DNA of 64,000 bases from Opisthorchis felineus. Its lineage: Eukaryota > Platyhelminthes > Trematoda > Opisthorchiida > Opisthorchiidae. This document shows, piece by piece, positions 12,501 through 23,394 of this stretch. The translations under genes and the position numbers were made by a program. Where the stretch lies: NCBI GenBank assembly GCA_004794785.1, contig SJOL01008661.1, positions 88,094-152,093 of the forward strand. Direction: 5' to 3'. Positions within the stretch are counted from its first letter, which is position 1; each line of letters begins with the position of its first letter. The notes beneath the pieces are model-generated. The model worked only from the letters and a program-made list of their open reading frames with translations. It made no database searches and had not been told where the DNA came from.

Positions 12501-15500
12501 AATAAGGTGGATAAAGGGAACAGGTGAATTTCATTTTGTTCCGAGCACGTCACCGGCGGCTGTTTAGCAGCAGAATTTTCGATCCTTAAATAACAAACTA
12601 TCGGTCCGTGACTAAAGCAAAACGAATCGAATGTGCGGTTGGAACGGTATAGGGCACGCGGCAAAATTAGAAGTTTGTCCATGTTTTTTCAACATAAATT
12701 CACTCCTGGTGATTAGAACGGGAAGAACTTTGGTCACCATTCGACAGGCTATTTTTTTTACTTTAAGGGACTAGTTTGAAAGCGAAGTTTGACAGTGCAC
12801 GCTAAAAAGGCAGGATCGCTCCATCTTGCTTCTCCATCGAGCGAGTCTGTGGTGATAAGTCCCCGCCATTCTGTCACGGAAACCCTATAGCTCACCGCTA
12901 AATTTTCTATGCATCCAAATGAAATTTCGACCGAAGCTTATTGATTCACATGTGAGAGCAGCGGCGAAATTGGTTTTAGGGATTGTATCTTTGTACATTT
13001 GTTGATCTATCAATCGGCTTTAGGTAAGGACTGCATTTGGTCGGTTCAACACTATGTGGCGTAGCGGTAGCCAGCTATTGATAGCGTAAGAGTGGTCAAC
13101 TGTTGCGTTACCCTTTCCAGCCATCCCATCTACTCATAGCAATGATAATTATGCCAGTAGTAGTACGTTCAGCAGGTTAAGTCTGTTTGTTTCTTCAACC
13201 GGTTGTTCTCCCAGATACATGTTTTACATGAATTCTGGTACGAACATAGAATAGCAACATGAACATTAAGCAAGCCATGTCAAAAATCATGAAACTTTAG
13301 AAAGATGCCCAGTCAGCGGTTATAAAAAAACATCGCCAAATTGGGACACTCTTTGGGTCCTACAGCATTCACCATAATGGCGCTCTACTTAATCACATTC
13401 CATATAAACTGGAATGCAATATTCTTAAGTTTAACTTTCGTTTTGACGATGAGATAAAAATAAATCATTCAACTGTAACACCCTTTCGGTGATTAACTGC
13501 CATGCCGCCAGAAGGAAGCACGAGGGCTGGGATACTGCCAGAGTGCCCAAGCCTAGACAGGAGAAGTCGAGATGGATTTGGAACCACGGACCTTCTGGTC
13601 AGTAGATTCGCGCTCTAACCACTGGGCCATCTCGTTTTAAAGACGTTAAACTCGAAAATCGGGTTAGTAAAAACACCTGTTGACTTCCTGTTTGCAACGC
13701 TGTTGGCGCGAATCATCTTCTATCGTGGAACCTTCATACCTTTTAACTTCGTACCGTTGCCGCCGTTGTTGATTTTTTACAGAGCCGGGTTGTTCTGCAT
13801 GAGTATTCTACGGTTACAACAAAATAACTGTTGTTGTCGCTAATATCGTCCGCGAAAAGAAATTTCATTCTAGTGTTTCTTTCCCGTTTTCTACTCACCG
13901 CTAGCCCTGTTCTTCAACTTTTCTACACAATCTTTGTAGACTTGGAACGCGTCATTAGGTAGGTTCACTCCCTCTCCGTGTGTACGGACACCCACCTTTT
14001 CGTCGACATTACGCGTTGCTTTCTGATTTATTTTTGTTCACTATGCTGTTTCAACTCCTTGCGTTGTTGTTTGTTAAAAAACGCATAATTGAGGGGTATT
14101 ATCAATGACATGTTCGTCGTCTCAAAAATCGTTTCTGTTTTCTCTACGGTTTTCGAATTTGAATATCATTTTTTTTACCTTCATCATCGGTTCATTCCGG
14201 TGAGGACGAAACCGAAAGACTGGGCGCTCTGTTCTTGCATCGCCTCACAATTGCTGTTGTCAGTCATTTTAACCTGTAAACCGCCGTCTAGATGTACGCC
14301 GAAAACTACTTTGTTGTTTGCTATCCTATGATGATGAACTAAGACCCTTGCACACTTCTCTGAATTCCGGTAAAGCTTTTCTACAGCGACTACTGACAGG
14401 ATCAGTCAAAAAGTGTTGATCGAGAGGGGTTGACACTGTATAGGCTTGTGTAACCCGACAATAATCCGGTAAATAGGATGTATCCCTCTCCAAACTGTGC
14501 GTTTGTTCATCAATCATAGAACACCTACAGTTTAACGGCTGATGTCAGCACAGACGTGCAAAGACCTAGGCTGCCGGAAAAAGTAGGCGACTGCAGTATG
14601 TGGGGGTCAAGACAGTAGGACAGTAGACAGGATCAGCCGAAATTCCATGGACCGTAGCTGTGAAAGGAAATGAAGCCCGCTTACAAAGGATCCGCTCACG
14701 GCGTGTATTTCAGAATACTATCACGCATTTGAAGTCAACCACTGTGAATAGGGGGCACGACGCACCGTGGAGTCATTTTGGTAGATAACAACAATCTTTA
14801 GGGACAAATGGAGATTATGGATGATATGAAAATTATGACAACTACTCTACAAGTTCGGTGTGTATTTTGGAATCTATTCTTATTGTAATTGACAGTATCA
14901 TGATTTCAATAGGCAAACTACAAACTATCTATAAGTTTGGAGGTGTTTATTGTGTTTTGATCCCATGTAGGTTTACCACATAACAAAGCATCTCCCAGGT
15001 ATAACACCCTTTTGGTGTCTAGCTACCATACCACCCAAAGAAAGCACGAGGGCTGAGATGCCGCCAGGTTGCTTGAGCCTAGACAACAGCAGTCTAGATG
15101 CAAAGGTTGGGTTCGCATCACGAACCTTCCGGTTCGCTCGTTAACCACTCAGCTATCTCAAGCTCGAGGATTCAACATTAGTTTCAAACAACCAGAATGG
15201 GCTAACGGTTCCGTGCGGGTCACAGTCTCGCTCCTTTGCAATAGAACGGAAGTGTACCTGACGCTCCGAGGCCGGATATAACATCTGTCTTGTTATGATG
15301 GATTGTTAACGTCCAGAGCGTGTGAAAAAAGTAATACACGCGAGTGGAGCGGTCGGCTGTTTCTTTCCACCGAATTACTTCAAAGTGATTGTGGTGGATA
15401 GTCTCAGCCTATCTAATAGTGGGTCTGCTTCCCAGTATTTTAATACCCATGAAATCATCAGAAAGACTCTTCGATTTCATTGAGTAGATCCTTCGAGATG

Positions 15501-18500
15501 TCTTCTACTGGACGACATTGCTCTCGTAATTTCGTTCTTTTCCGAACTTCACTGACTGAAGCCCTCAATACAACTTGCCGCTTTTCGCCGCGCTTTTTCT
15601 TTGGCTTCTACCTGGTGTGTTTTACAACTTTCTCATTTCTACTTGCTTGCTAATGGTCCCCTCTCAATTTATTCTTTTGCATAGGGGAACTGATTCTGGT
15701 GGATAAACCCTACGTGCGTCGGATTCACAAAGATCGCGTCTTCTCGCATTGCTATCAGTGCTTCCGTCGATCGCTCAATCTCCGACCATGCCGAGGCTGT
15801 TCTGAGGTGCGTTTTTCATTTTATTGTCGCCGACTTGGATAGATTAACTGCTTTGTAAGGATAATTTGCGAGTAAAGAAAGATTCTCGTGTATTCTGATA
15901 ATATTTCACAATGCATTCCAAGTCGCCGATGCTGTTTCCATTCCGGGTGGTTTAAGTAACTTTCAGTTAACAACTGAACACTGATCATAGACGAAGCTGC
16001 AGTCTCCTTACTTGAAACCGCTTAGTTCGGATCTCCGCCTGACATGTTACCCTTGTGTGGGATCGAAAAACGTGACATCATATCTCGTCTTGTCCATGGG
16101 AACACATGGGAGCGCACAAATCGAAAGACGTGGTTTTTTATATTCAGTTTGCTGTATATTTGCGTGTAACAGTATATCAAGCTGGATATCCCCGTCAGAT
16201 TTCATGTGAGGGAAATCCCTGAACTGTAGAGCAATGAAATGAAAGTGCACGGAAATTCAATTTGGGCAGGATTGTTGTGGACAATTTATTGTTTCATGGG
16301 ATCTCATGAAACAACAACAAAAAACAACAGTGATTTGGCTCGTCTGGACAGTCTGAAAAGTCTGAAATCTATACTTAATATCTTCAGCAACGGTCAAAAT
16401 ACCCATGGTACTGGATTGTGAATTTGCACACGCTGGTTAATTTCCAGGGTCTGCTTGTTTTCAGCCGGGCTTTCAGTCGTTTCCATCTTTTAGTCAGAAT
16501 AAACCTGATCGTCCTCGATAGTTCATTGCCCGACGAATTGGTCTGCACAAATAACCTGGTCGCCCATCTGGCGTTCAATCGATGCTAAAGGATTTTGCTC
16601 CGCATTCACCGAAATGAATCAGCTTCACCATCGTTTCTGACTCGAATCAAAGACTTTGGTAGGCGGTTACTTCACCGGAGGAATCATATACAATATGTCG
16701 GTTGGACATGTATCTGTATTTTCAGAAAAAAGGAGTATACCAGAATGTCTGATACGTACGCCCATGATTCCTCAGTGCACATCATGGCATGCAGCACATG
16801 GAGCTGTACGTAAAATGAAATGAAATCGTTCAGCTGTAATACCCTCTCTGTGCCCGGCTACCACGCTATCCGAAAGAAGCACGAGGGCTGAGATACTACC
16901 AGGTTGCCAAAGCCTAGACAAAAGCGGTTGAGTTGGCGAGGTTGGGTTCGAACCACGGACCTTCTGGTCAGTCAATTCACGCCTTAACCACTGAGCCATC
17001 CCGTACCTGTACGTATACATATAAAAAGCACAGGACAAGTTACTTTCCACAGACATGTACATGCCAAGTCTAGCGCGCACTCAGTGTAGCAGGTCGCAGC
17101 TTTTTTGCAAAGTACTTGAATAAAAGAGTAACCTGAACAACTTCCGTATGCGACTGTTGATCAAGTTAATTTTTGTGTTTGTGTGTCCTGTGTAGACTTC
17201 AGTGAGCACTTCTGCTACCCAACTGCAAGGTAGATGATGAAACGCTGGTCATAAATCCGAACGTGCAATTCGTTGAAAACCTCAGATTGTCACTTAGTCA
17301 GAGGTGAATTTGCTTCTCAAATGTATTTCACTTCCCACCAGTTATATTATAGGGATGACGTTTTCGCAGACAGGATTGTCCAAAAAACTATTGTTCCAAC
17401 CAAGTGTCCTAAATCCACCATTTTTGTGAGTGAAATCAATTGGATCATATATATTTATTATAAGTCTGTTTTTTATTCAGGTCGGATTCTGTTCATCTTC
17501 GTGTGAGGAAGCTGCCTGGACGCCAGACTGGTCCTCTGAAAATTCCACAAACTCCATTCAGGGTCGACCTTGTCATCGTTTTGAATGTGGTCAGGTTCAT
17601 CGCATCCAGTTGGATGATTATGCCGGCTGGAAATGGTTTCGGTCGCATGCCGCCTCGCCTGGCAGCAGTAGTGCACCGACTACTATTGGACGCTACTGCT
17701 CCGAACTCCAAAAGCTCCGTCAAGACGATTGTGTCGGAGGTGCGAAGGTCTCTTGGCTTGCTTTCGCGTGCATCGCACGCACAGCTCCTCACATACTTTG
17801 TGATTTGGTCCAAGTAAGTTACGTGCCGTATTGATTGCTCAGATTGTGTTAGCTGGCTGAGCGCCGGTTTCGTAATGACCTGGATGAAGACTTCTAAATG
17901 CGTGGGCTCCTCACTGAGAGTGAAACCTGGCACGATGATCATTCCACTTGCCTCCAGTACGAGCCTCGACTGTGTGTTGAAGTGTCCATATTCATGTAGG
18001 CCTTTGTGCGCCACATGTTAGTTGTGGAGCACCTTCATTTGCCCTGATCAGAATTGCAAAATATAAACATAGTAGCTATACCAAATTAACTTTCGTCTTC
18101 GTGAATTTATGGGAAGAAGGTAAGAGCGCACACCATGCAGCAACTTCCAAGACAATACTACGGAAAGGAGCCGGTTCCTTTCGGAAAGAATTTCAGACTT
18201 AATGGATGCTGTCAGAATCACTGTTTTGGATTTCTCGGGGAAGCGGTATCTCTTCGAACAGGTTTCTATGGGAGGGAATGAGATATGCCGTGGGTCATTC
18301 CGAGATCAACTCTTCTATGGAACAGATCCTTTCTTCATACGTACTCTCGAGCCCTGAAAAGCAAACGCCAAGCCTTTACGATTTTCCTCGGTGTCCGGTC
18401 GTAATCTCCCGTGGGAGGGACCAGCGTATACTTTTTTTAATAGATTTTGCACGTGTAACATCTCTACAGTGCCCACCTCGGAATGATTGTAGTAAGCTAG

Positions 18501-21500
18501 CACTAAGTCCCTTCCCCGTCCACCTTTATGCTTTCCGTCACAATAAGGCTTTCAAACAAATCGCGGTTTTATGGCAGCGAAGCATCGGTGTTGAACACTA
18601 ATGTCATGCTGTCGATGATGATGATGACGATGACCTCATCCCTAAGACTGTCCACAACACCCGAGCGATGGTCAAACTAATCGCTCTGTGGCCGTCTAAC
18701 TCTCCTTACAGACCGATTAATAGCTTGGATGTTATTGCTAGCTAGCAGTCAGGACGCCTGGATCGAATGTTATTTGGAACAAGCCATACCCTTGGTGCTG
18801 TATAGCGGATGCTTCCTCGCAAGCTTCGGGTACCGATTTTTTGTTTTTATGGTTTTCTTTGGTTGCCGTCTAGGATGTAAATAAGCCATTAAAACTTGCA
18901 TAATGAAATCGTTGCTTTCCATCAAATCATTCAATGCAACTCACCTGCTGCTATCCCAGTACTTGCTTGGTTTATTTGATACGCTGTGTAGCTTACAGGA
19001 CACGGTTTTGGCCACTGTGAATGCCACTCAAACACTCCTAACTGTTTTTCTGGTTTGGTCCATTGTGCATACTAACTTGTCAACGCAAGCCGAATGACGA
19101 AGTTTGTGTTTTGGGAGAACTGAATCCATAATGGGCAAGTTTGAGGTTGGGACACTCGAGAAGGAGACCAGAGTACTTCTTATACCTTTGCATTCCATAT
19201 TATTGGACTGGAGAACGTGAGTAGCAGGTCAGAATCTACACACATTCGTTCGGAACTCTATGATTGCGGGATTTATGGCTTTTATCACCGTGGATCTTTG
19301 TTCCAGCTGTATTATACGGGTAAATTTTCCAGCAGAACAGCATACTGTCTACGCTGCATAATTCACGATATTGAAAACCGTCGAGTGAGACAAATGACGA
19401 ACACGGTTGAAAGGTTTCTCACAGTACAACCTACAGTCATTTTCTTCACAAGTCTTCGTTATATTCATTAGCCATGTTACCTGTCGTAGTTGTAGGCGTT
19501 TATTTGTGTTTCAGGTTGCTCTGTATCTGTAATTCTCCGCTCTGAGTAATGACTCATTTTCCTTGCCTTTTCCAAGTCCTGTGAACCGAACACCACGTCT
19601 CCGTTGTTGGCTTTTTCGGGTCTTAGACACTTTCCTACTTCGGGCATACATCCAGACAATTACTGCGCTATCGGCTGGTTGGTGTCGAACTCTGACAAGC
19701 GGGAAATAAGCGACTTATGGCAACGTACAGTTGCTGCAGTGTTTCTTGGCCACTGTCTTTCGGTAAGTGATTCTTCCAGATGTAGTTCTGTACTTCGAAC
19801 CTGAGCTAGCTCAATAGTTAAGGCGCGAAATTACTGACCGGAGGGTTCGTGGTTCGAACCATACTCTGACATCTCGACAGCTCCTGTCCAGGCTTGGGCA
19901 ACCTGACAGTATCTCAGATATCGTGCGCCCTTCGAATGGTATGACAACTATGCAACAAAAGGATGCTACGGCTTGATAGCTATTGTTATTGGTGTTTTAT
20001 TGCGTATACTTCGCGTAGTGACGTTTCACCCCCTGTTGCTTTCATTTTTGTAAGCTGTTCGTGGAACTTTCTGCCTAGCCTAAATTCCGTGACCATCTGC
20101 TAATTCCTTATGAGAACCACAATAACTTCGCTATGGTCGTAAAAGTTGTTTTCCCACTCTGTTGTGCTTAAGGCCAAGTGGAAGAACTGCTGTATATCTG
20201 CGGCGCGCTGTGGTGCATATATAGGGAGCCCTTTCACTGAACAATTCTCAGACTTTCTTTTCTACTCCCTGTACAAAGCATTTTGAACGTTTGCGCAGAA
20301 GTCTCTGGGGGATCTTCGAGCTTTTACCACTCAGCTTCATGTGGGTTGCGCAGTTAGCTCTTCGAAGTTGTTCTCCATGCAAACCAGTCTGCATCCCATC
20401 CACATATTCAGCAGTTCACACTTTTATGTTGAAGGATACATTTATCACCACTGCGTCGAACCACTTAGTTGTTACCGATGTGCGCCTACACAGTCCTGAA
20501 TGGTACTTGATGACATGGTATTTGAAGGATAGACATAGTGCCTAAACTATCGGCCGGAAGAATGAAAAGAGTCACTTACTAACCTCAAGAGATCTGAGGC
20601 AGCCTTTAATGTCCGTACTCTATGTCAACGTGGGCAAGAGACATCTCTTGCTGAAACCTTGCTTCCCCTCTCTGTCGATTTGTGTTGTGTCGCCGAAACG
20701 CGCATACAAAACCCCACACCGGTCGTGCACCTCAAGTCGCTTTGGACGAACTCAACTGGTCTACATTTCCCTTTTCGTCTATCTGATGATCCTGGCGCAA
20801 TGGCTCGTGGTATCTACGGCGTGGGATTTGCACTCAGCCCCAAGGCTGAAAGCGCCTTAATGAACTGGATATTGCGCTGTGTGGTTGTTTGGCTCAAGTT
20901 ATATCTATGAGGGCCGATGCGGTAAACTGTGTTTATTTGTCATGTCAGTGTACGCCCCGACAGACTGTGGTTATGAGACCCAGAAAGTAGGTTTTTATCG
21001 AGATGTGTCGCGACCGCTTCGGTCAGCAAGAAGAACGAACGTAGTCATCCTGGTGGGTGATATGAATGCCCATTTTGGCCGACTGAGACCGGAAGAAGCG
21101 CAGTTAGGTGGTGGATTTGGAGTCGTTACTCAGTGTATGGTTAATGAGAGGGGGACGACTAATTCAGTTGTATGCTGAGTGGATTTACGATGCAGTTGGA
21201 CTACGTCAGCCATTTTGCACTGATTCGCCGTACACTAAATAAAAAAAAACGAAAATCACATTTCGGATCTGGTGTTTATCTCGCAATCAAAGTCAACCTG
21301 CGTGAATATGCTGGAGTGCACTAAGCCGGCGTGTCATCCTTTTGTGAATCTATAGGGAGAAAACACAACCCCGCAGCCCTTTGAATAAGAGTTTGAACTT
21401 TGCCGTTTATTCGCGGATTGGTTGCCTCCTTAATTGGGGCTTTTCTAAGACCCGTACCTTGTTCGATGTCTTCTGTGCTAAACAGATCGTCTAAATTTTT

Positions 21501-22714
21501 GTGACATCAGACGGTCCCTATCCGAGGCCGATCTTTATAGGAGATCCCCTCTGTCTCAGTGAGGCATTACGGTGATCCTCATTCAGGGGAACATGTTGGG
21601 GGATGATTGCATCCGCTTTTCCGCTCACATGCTATGGAGGAAGTAGGTACGTATTAACTGTACAGCGGAGTTTCCTAAATCAAGGTTCGAACGAGGTATT
21701 TACTCAGTTATTCAAATCAAAGTAGTGGCATTTACTTTCCCTGTTTCATTCACTGTTTTCTATCCCTGATTCTTTTTTCAGCGAGGTGGTTACCCACTCG
21801 ATTGGAGCGAGGGCTGCTTTCGAGATCCTATTCAGAAGCAATGCATGTCGCGCAGTCAGTTACTTCCTGCATCATGGGCCTGTGCTTGTCTCTTGCATCA
21901 CATTCAAACGGTCGCTTCCAATGCACACACTTTCTCTGTGGATGCTTACTTCAACCAGTCCGACTCTGAACCACAGGTTGATCGTCCAAATGGTTCACTT
22001 TCCGAAGGTGTAGTACTTACCGACGTTTTCCCATTCTCCATCGGAAGCGGACTTTTCCCATTGCTCTCTTTGGTCAATCATTCTTGCAACCCGAATGTGA
22101 ATCAAGTCTACATGGCCGACGGTTCCTGTGGTCTGTTTGCGCTGCACGCGATTGAACGGAATGAGGCACTCCTCAGCAACTATGGCTACCATTATGCTAC
22201 ACATCCACTTAAAGAACGTCGACGATCACTACTTGAACAATATCATTTCACTTGTCAATGTGACGCCTGTGTGGGAGGTTGGTTTGGTGCTGGTGAGCTT
22301 ATCAACCTCCGATGCTTGAACTGTCGTCAGGCCATCGTTTCAGATTCGGGTGTAGACACCGAAAGGCAGAACATGGGGGCTTGTTCCTGCCCGTCGACGG
22401 TCCAACAGCAATCCGTGCGCAAATTTTCCCAGTTAAACCAAACATTTCGGGATTTCACAGTTTCTATTCCAGAGGACTATCTTAAAAGACCATTTCATAA
22501 AATCTCGCGGAAGTTGTTGAATAGCCACATTTCCCAAGTGGTCCGTTTGTTGGATGTGGATGCCTTCGAACGCGTCCTAGTACGACCCTCCATGCCTTTT
22601 GATTATCTTCAGGAATTACTAAAAGTTCTCCTTGATCTTCGTTATGGCTGCTGTTTCATGGAAACTAGCAAACTGCGATACAGAGATGGAGAAGAATGCA
22701 GTGCCCTTTCGTAG
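6374..22714 (+). CDS. SMYD4-like TPR/MYND/SET protein, copy A (six exons, 752 aa)
   Basis: Join 6374-6581, 7348-7586, 10230-10653, 15685-15806, 17481-17813, 21782-22714. All junctions are GT/AG and the phases run 1, 0, 1, 0, 0. The product is a SET and MYND domain protein of the SMYD4 class, which puts a TPR region before the split SET. The family methylates protein lysines using S-adenosylmethionine. Visible parts are a TPR segment (about 75-170), the SET start (GIGW at 277-280, GELILVDKPY from 291), and a MYND finger with ligands C313, C316, C326, C329, C335, C339, H363 and C367. The SET core is NHSCNPN (N541) and SNYGYHY (Y576), and post-SET cysteines are at 600, 602, 605, 620 and 623. All residues expected for methyl transfer are present. 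Human SMYD4 is about 800 aa. The start is the first ATG before the exon 1 homology with copy B. Confidence 0.9.
6582..7347 (+). other. copy A intron 1
   Basis: A 766-base phase-1 intron between GTGAGC and TTTAACAG. I recognise nothing else in it. Confidence 0.6.
7348..7586 (+). CDS. SMYD4 copy A exon 2 (TPR)
   Basis: It has a TTTAACAG acceptor and a CAC|GTGAGT donor, phase 0. It encodes TPR helices with the family pattern ELRELGNSAW, DALKLYTKAIF, ALAFANRSCVLARLGA and DIELAF. This corresponds to the first TPR units that precede the SET start in SMYD4. Confidence 0.9.
7587..10229 (+). other. copy A intron 2, with unassigned coding-like segments
   Basis: A 2643-base phase-0 intron. Two segments look coding but are not recognised. 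One is 7889-8077 on the + strand (contains NLHEEINEHLAKHQLSAVKL). The other is 8571-8110 on the - strand, about 150 codons open, containing CFQEKSNLVTQIGYMPLNTE. Neither joins in phase to the flanking SMYD4 exons. They may be remnants of an inserted element. Confidence 0.45.
8110..8571 (-). other. unassigned open segment, about 150 codons
   Basis: The frame is open from just after a TGA near 8573 to the stop near 8110, with no in-frame ATG at its start, so any product would depend on splicing or be a relic. The composition is balanced, with no transmembrane run or zinc motif. I recognise no family. Given the length of the window it could be a chance frame. Confidence 0.25.
10230..10653 (+). 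CDS. SMYD4 copy A exon 3 (TPR end, linker, SET start)
   Basis: It has a GTTTTACAG acceptor and a CCAG|GTAAAG donor, phase 1. It completes the TPR region (RRAESFLKLGQAKEAQDAF), passes through a Pro/Thr-rich linker, and ends with GIGWQVVVKKSVKPG. That is the first SET strand, with the GxG that contacts the methyl donor. Confidence 0.88.
11590..12188 (+). repeat. interspersed repeat R1, copy b (most complete)
   Basis: It aligns with 3265-3705 over its first three quarters and extends beyond it to a distinct 3' end: GCATCGGTGTTGAACACTGA, then TGTCATGCTGTC, then (GAT)n at about 12170-12185. That same 3' end is found alone at 18520-18637 and in reverse at 62842-62925. On the - strand a frame at 11883-11569 reads VFVRPLTIDQPGMRD and PPSIAQWVAEV. 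Confidence 0.8.
13465..13634 (-). repeat. tRNA-derived SINE, copy 2
   Basis: The reverse-oriented copy reads on the - strand from GATGGCCCAGTGGTTAGAGC (A-box region), through a mutated B box GGTTCCAAAT at 13585-13576, to the body blocks CTAGGCTTGGGCAC and CAGCCCTCGTGCTTCCTTCT and the TGTTACAGT end. Confidence 0.8.
14998..15162 (-). repeat. tRNA-derived SINE, copy 3
   Basis: A reverse-oriented copy. Its - strand carries GATAGCTGAGTGGTTAACGA, then a diverged B-box region, then AGGCTCAAGCAACCTGGCGG and CTCAGCCCTCGTGCTTTCTT, and ends GGGTGTTAT. The order of blocks is intact. Confidence 0.78.
15685..15806 (+). CDS. SMYD4 copy A exon 4 (SET-N and first half of MYND)
   Basis: It has a TTTGCATAG acceptor and a GAG|GTGCGT donor, phase 0. 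The donor is weaker than usual at +3 to +5. It encodes ELILVDKPYV, then HCYQC and PCRGC, the first four zinc ligands. It is exactly 122 nt, the same length as copy B exon 4. The two share 26 of 41 residues. Confidence 0.92.
15807..17480 (+). other. copy A intron 4
   Basis: A 1674-base phase-0 intron. It contains one reverse-oriented SINE (16823-17004) and nothing else that I recognise. Confidence 0.6.
16823..17004 (-). repeat. tRNA-derived SINE, copy 4
   Basis: One of the best preserved copies. On the - strand it reads GGGATGGCTCAGTGGTTAAG, a perfect B box GGTTCGAACC (16955-16946), CTAGGCTTTGGCAACCTGGT, TCAGCCCTCGTGCTTCTTTC and GGTATTACAGCTGAACGATT. Confidence 0.88.
17481..17813 (+). CDS. 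SMYD4 copy A exon 5 (second half of MYND, SET-I)
   Basis: It has a TTTTTATTCAG acceptor and a CAA|GTAAGT donor, phase 0. It opens with VGFCSSSCEEAAW and later has HRFEC, which supply the last four zinc ligands. An insert of about 15 residues separates the two pairs compared with typical MYND spacing. The rest is a helical SET insert ending FACIARTAPHILCDLVQ. Confidence 0.92.
18520..18637 (+). repeat. repeat R1, 3' end only (copy c)
   Basis: It carries GGCAGCGAAGCATCGGTGTT, GAACACTAATGTCATGCTGT and a (GATGATGAC) tail. This closely matches the 3' end of R1 copy b at 12130-12188. Its 5' part is not recognisable, as expected for a 5'-truncated insertion. Confidence 0.75.
18715..18775 (+). repeat. 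tRNA-like relic of a second family
   Basis: The block TTATTGCTAGCTAGCAGTCA followed by GGACGCCTGGATCGAATG resembles, in order, the tRNA-like block on the - strand at 52690-52621 (ACGCTAGCTTGTCACGTCAG, then AGGCCCGGAGTTCAAAC). It is too diverged to be a working tRNA gene. Confidence 0.4.
19600..19800 (+). repeat. interspersed repeat R2, copy a (coding-like)
   Basis: The + strand frame here reads DLWQRTVAAVFLGHCLSVSD. The - strand frame at 41374-41147 reads [20 protein letters not shown], and the sequence just before it also aligns loosely. This points to a shared element of unknown type, possibly part of a retroelement. Confidence 0.55.
19804..19972 (+). repeat. tRNA-derived SINE, copy 5
   Basis: The head is GAGCTAGCTCAATAGTTAAG, followed by a perfect B box GGTTCGAACC at 19851-19860, CCAGGCTTGGGCAACCTGAC and a diverged tail. 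It abuts repeat R2 on its left. Confidence 0.82.
20600..21330 (+). mobile_element. LINE apurinic-endonuclease domain, decayed
   Basis: In shifting + strand frames the landmarks of a LINE APE domain appear in order: FNVRTLCQRGQETSLAETLL, VDLCCVAETRIQ (the catalytic Glu region), RGIYGVGFALSPKAE, MSVYAPTD, and VILVGDMNAHFGRL (the GDMN/GDFN block) with EAQLGGGFG. Frameshifts and stops interrupt it. It lies inside intron 5 of copy A in the sense orientation. Confidence 0.8.
21782..22714 (+). CDS. SMYD4 copy A exon 6 (SET core, post-SET, C-terminus)
   Basis: It has a TTCTTTTTTCAG acceptor and a TAG stop at 22712-22714. It encodes LPASWACACLLHHIQT, FPLLSLVNHSCNPN, LLSNYGYHY and FTCQCDAC, then a C-terminal helical part of about 130 residues. 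No AATAAA was found in the first 200 bases after the stop. Confidence 0.93.
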   Translation, partial: RGGYPLDWSEGCFRDPIQKQCMSRSQLLPASWACACLLHHIQTVASNAHTFSVDAYFNQSDSEPQVDRPNGSLSEGVVLTDVFPFSIGSGLFPLLSLVNHSCNPNVNQVYMADGSCGLFALHAIERNEALLSNYGYHYATHPLKERRRSLLEQYHFTCQCDACVGGWFGAGELINLRCLNCRQAIVSDSGVDTERQNMGACSCPSTVQQQSVRKFSQLNQTFRDFTVSIPEDYLKRPFHKISRKLLNSHISQVVRLLDVDAFERVLVRPSMPFDYLQELLKVLLDLRYGCCFMETSKLRYRDGEECSALS

Positions 22715-23070
22715 ACTTTTCTCATCCTTCACCCGACGATTTTTCCCATCTATTTCTTGTTTCAACTGCTTTTGATCAATGCAATTTATTGCACATCACC
22801 TTGCGAACATGACAATTAGAATTTTTTACACCTTACCTAACCTTTGTTCTCACGCCTTAAGTGGGTTATGGACATCTCTGTGTAGGTGAATTTTCGGGTG
22901 TGAGATCATGCACCGCTGGACCTTTACACTCCAATGTGGTAAGATTACGGATTTTGCTATCCCTCATTTTCTTTGAGCAAGTCAGTGGAATCAAATGAAG
23001 CACATATTGTGCCAGACGTGGAACGAAGAGAGGATGACCCTAGGACCATTAATCTGACTATTCTTCAGCT

Positions 23071-23237
23071 GGAGACAGCTCAGTGGCTAAGACGCGAACT
23101 GACTGGAAGATCTGTGGTTCGAACCCAACACCAGCATCCTCTCCAGGCTCGGGCAGTCTGGCAGTATTCCAGCCCCAGTGCCCCCTTCTGTTAGCATCGC
23201 AGGTAGGCACCGAAAGGCTGTTGCGACTGAACGATTA
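23071..23237 (+). repeat. tRNA-derived SINE, copy 6
   Basis: It reads GACAGCTCAGTGGCTAAGAC, a perfect B box GGTTCGAACC (23116-23125), CCAGGCTCGGGCAGTCTGGC and GGCACCGAAAGGCTGTTGCG, and ends ACTGAACGATT. It lies about 160 bases from the SMYD4 remnant. Confidence 0.85.
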
Positions 23238-23394
23238 TTATTCGTTTTAAAAAGCTCACAATCTCATGATGTCGATCGGTTGTGGTTGCAGGTTCCCATT
23301 GTAGGATGGGTCGTTAGAGATGGTATAAAATGAGCTGTTGGTAGGACGTGGAAACTGGCTTGTCAATGTTGCGGTTTGTCAAGATGTTTCTCAC

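Larger units (their letters stand above)
10654..15684 (+). other. copy A intron 3
   Basis: A 5031-base phase-1 intron. It holds a copy of repeat R1 (11590-12188) and two SINEs in reverse orientation (13465-13634 and 14998-15162). The remainder shows nothing I can name. Confidence 0.6.
17814..21781 (+). other. copy A intron 5
   Basis: A 3968-base phase-0 intron filled with mobile DNA: an R1 3' end (18520-18637), a tRNA-like relic (18715-18775), repeat R2 (19600-19800), a SINE (19804-19972) and a LINE endonuclease segment (20600-21330). No additional SMYD4 exon is visible. Confidence 0.6.

Noticed and set aside
17493..18014. A 173-codon open frame on the - strand
   Set aside because: It is antisense to copy A exon 5 for most of its length. 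The open frame is a shadow of the coding bias on the + strand, and it has no domain.
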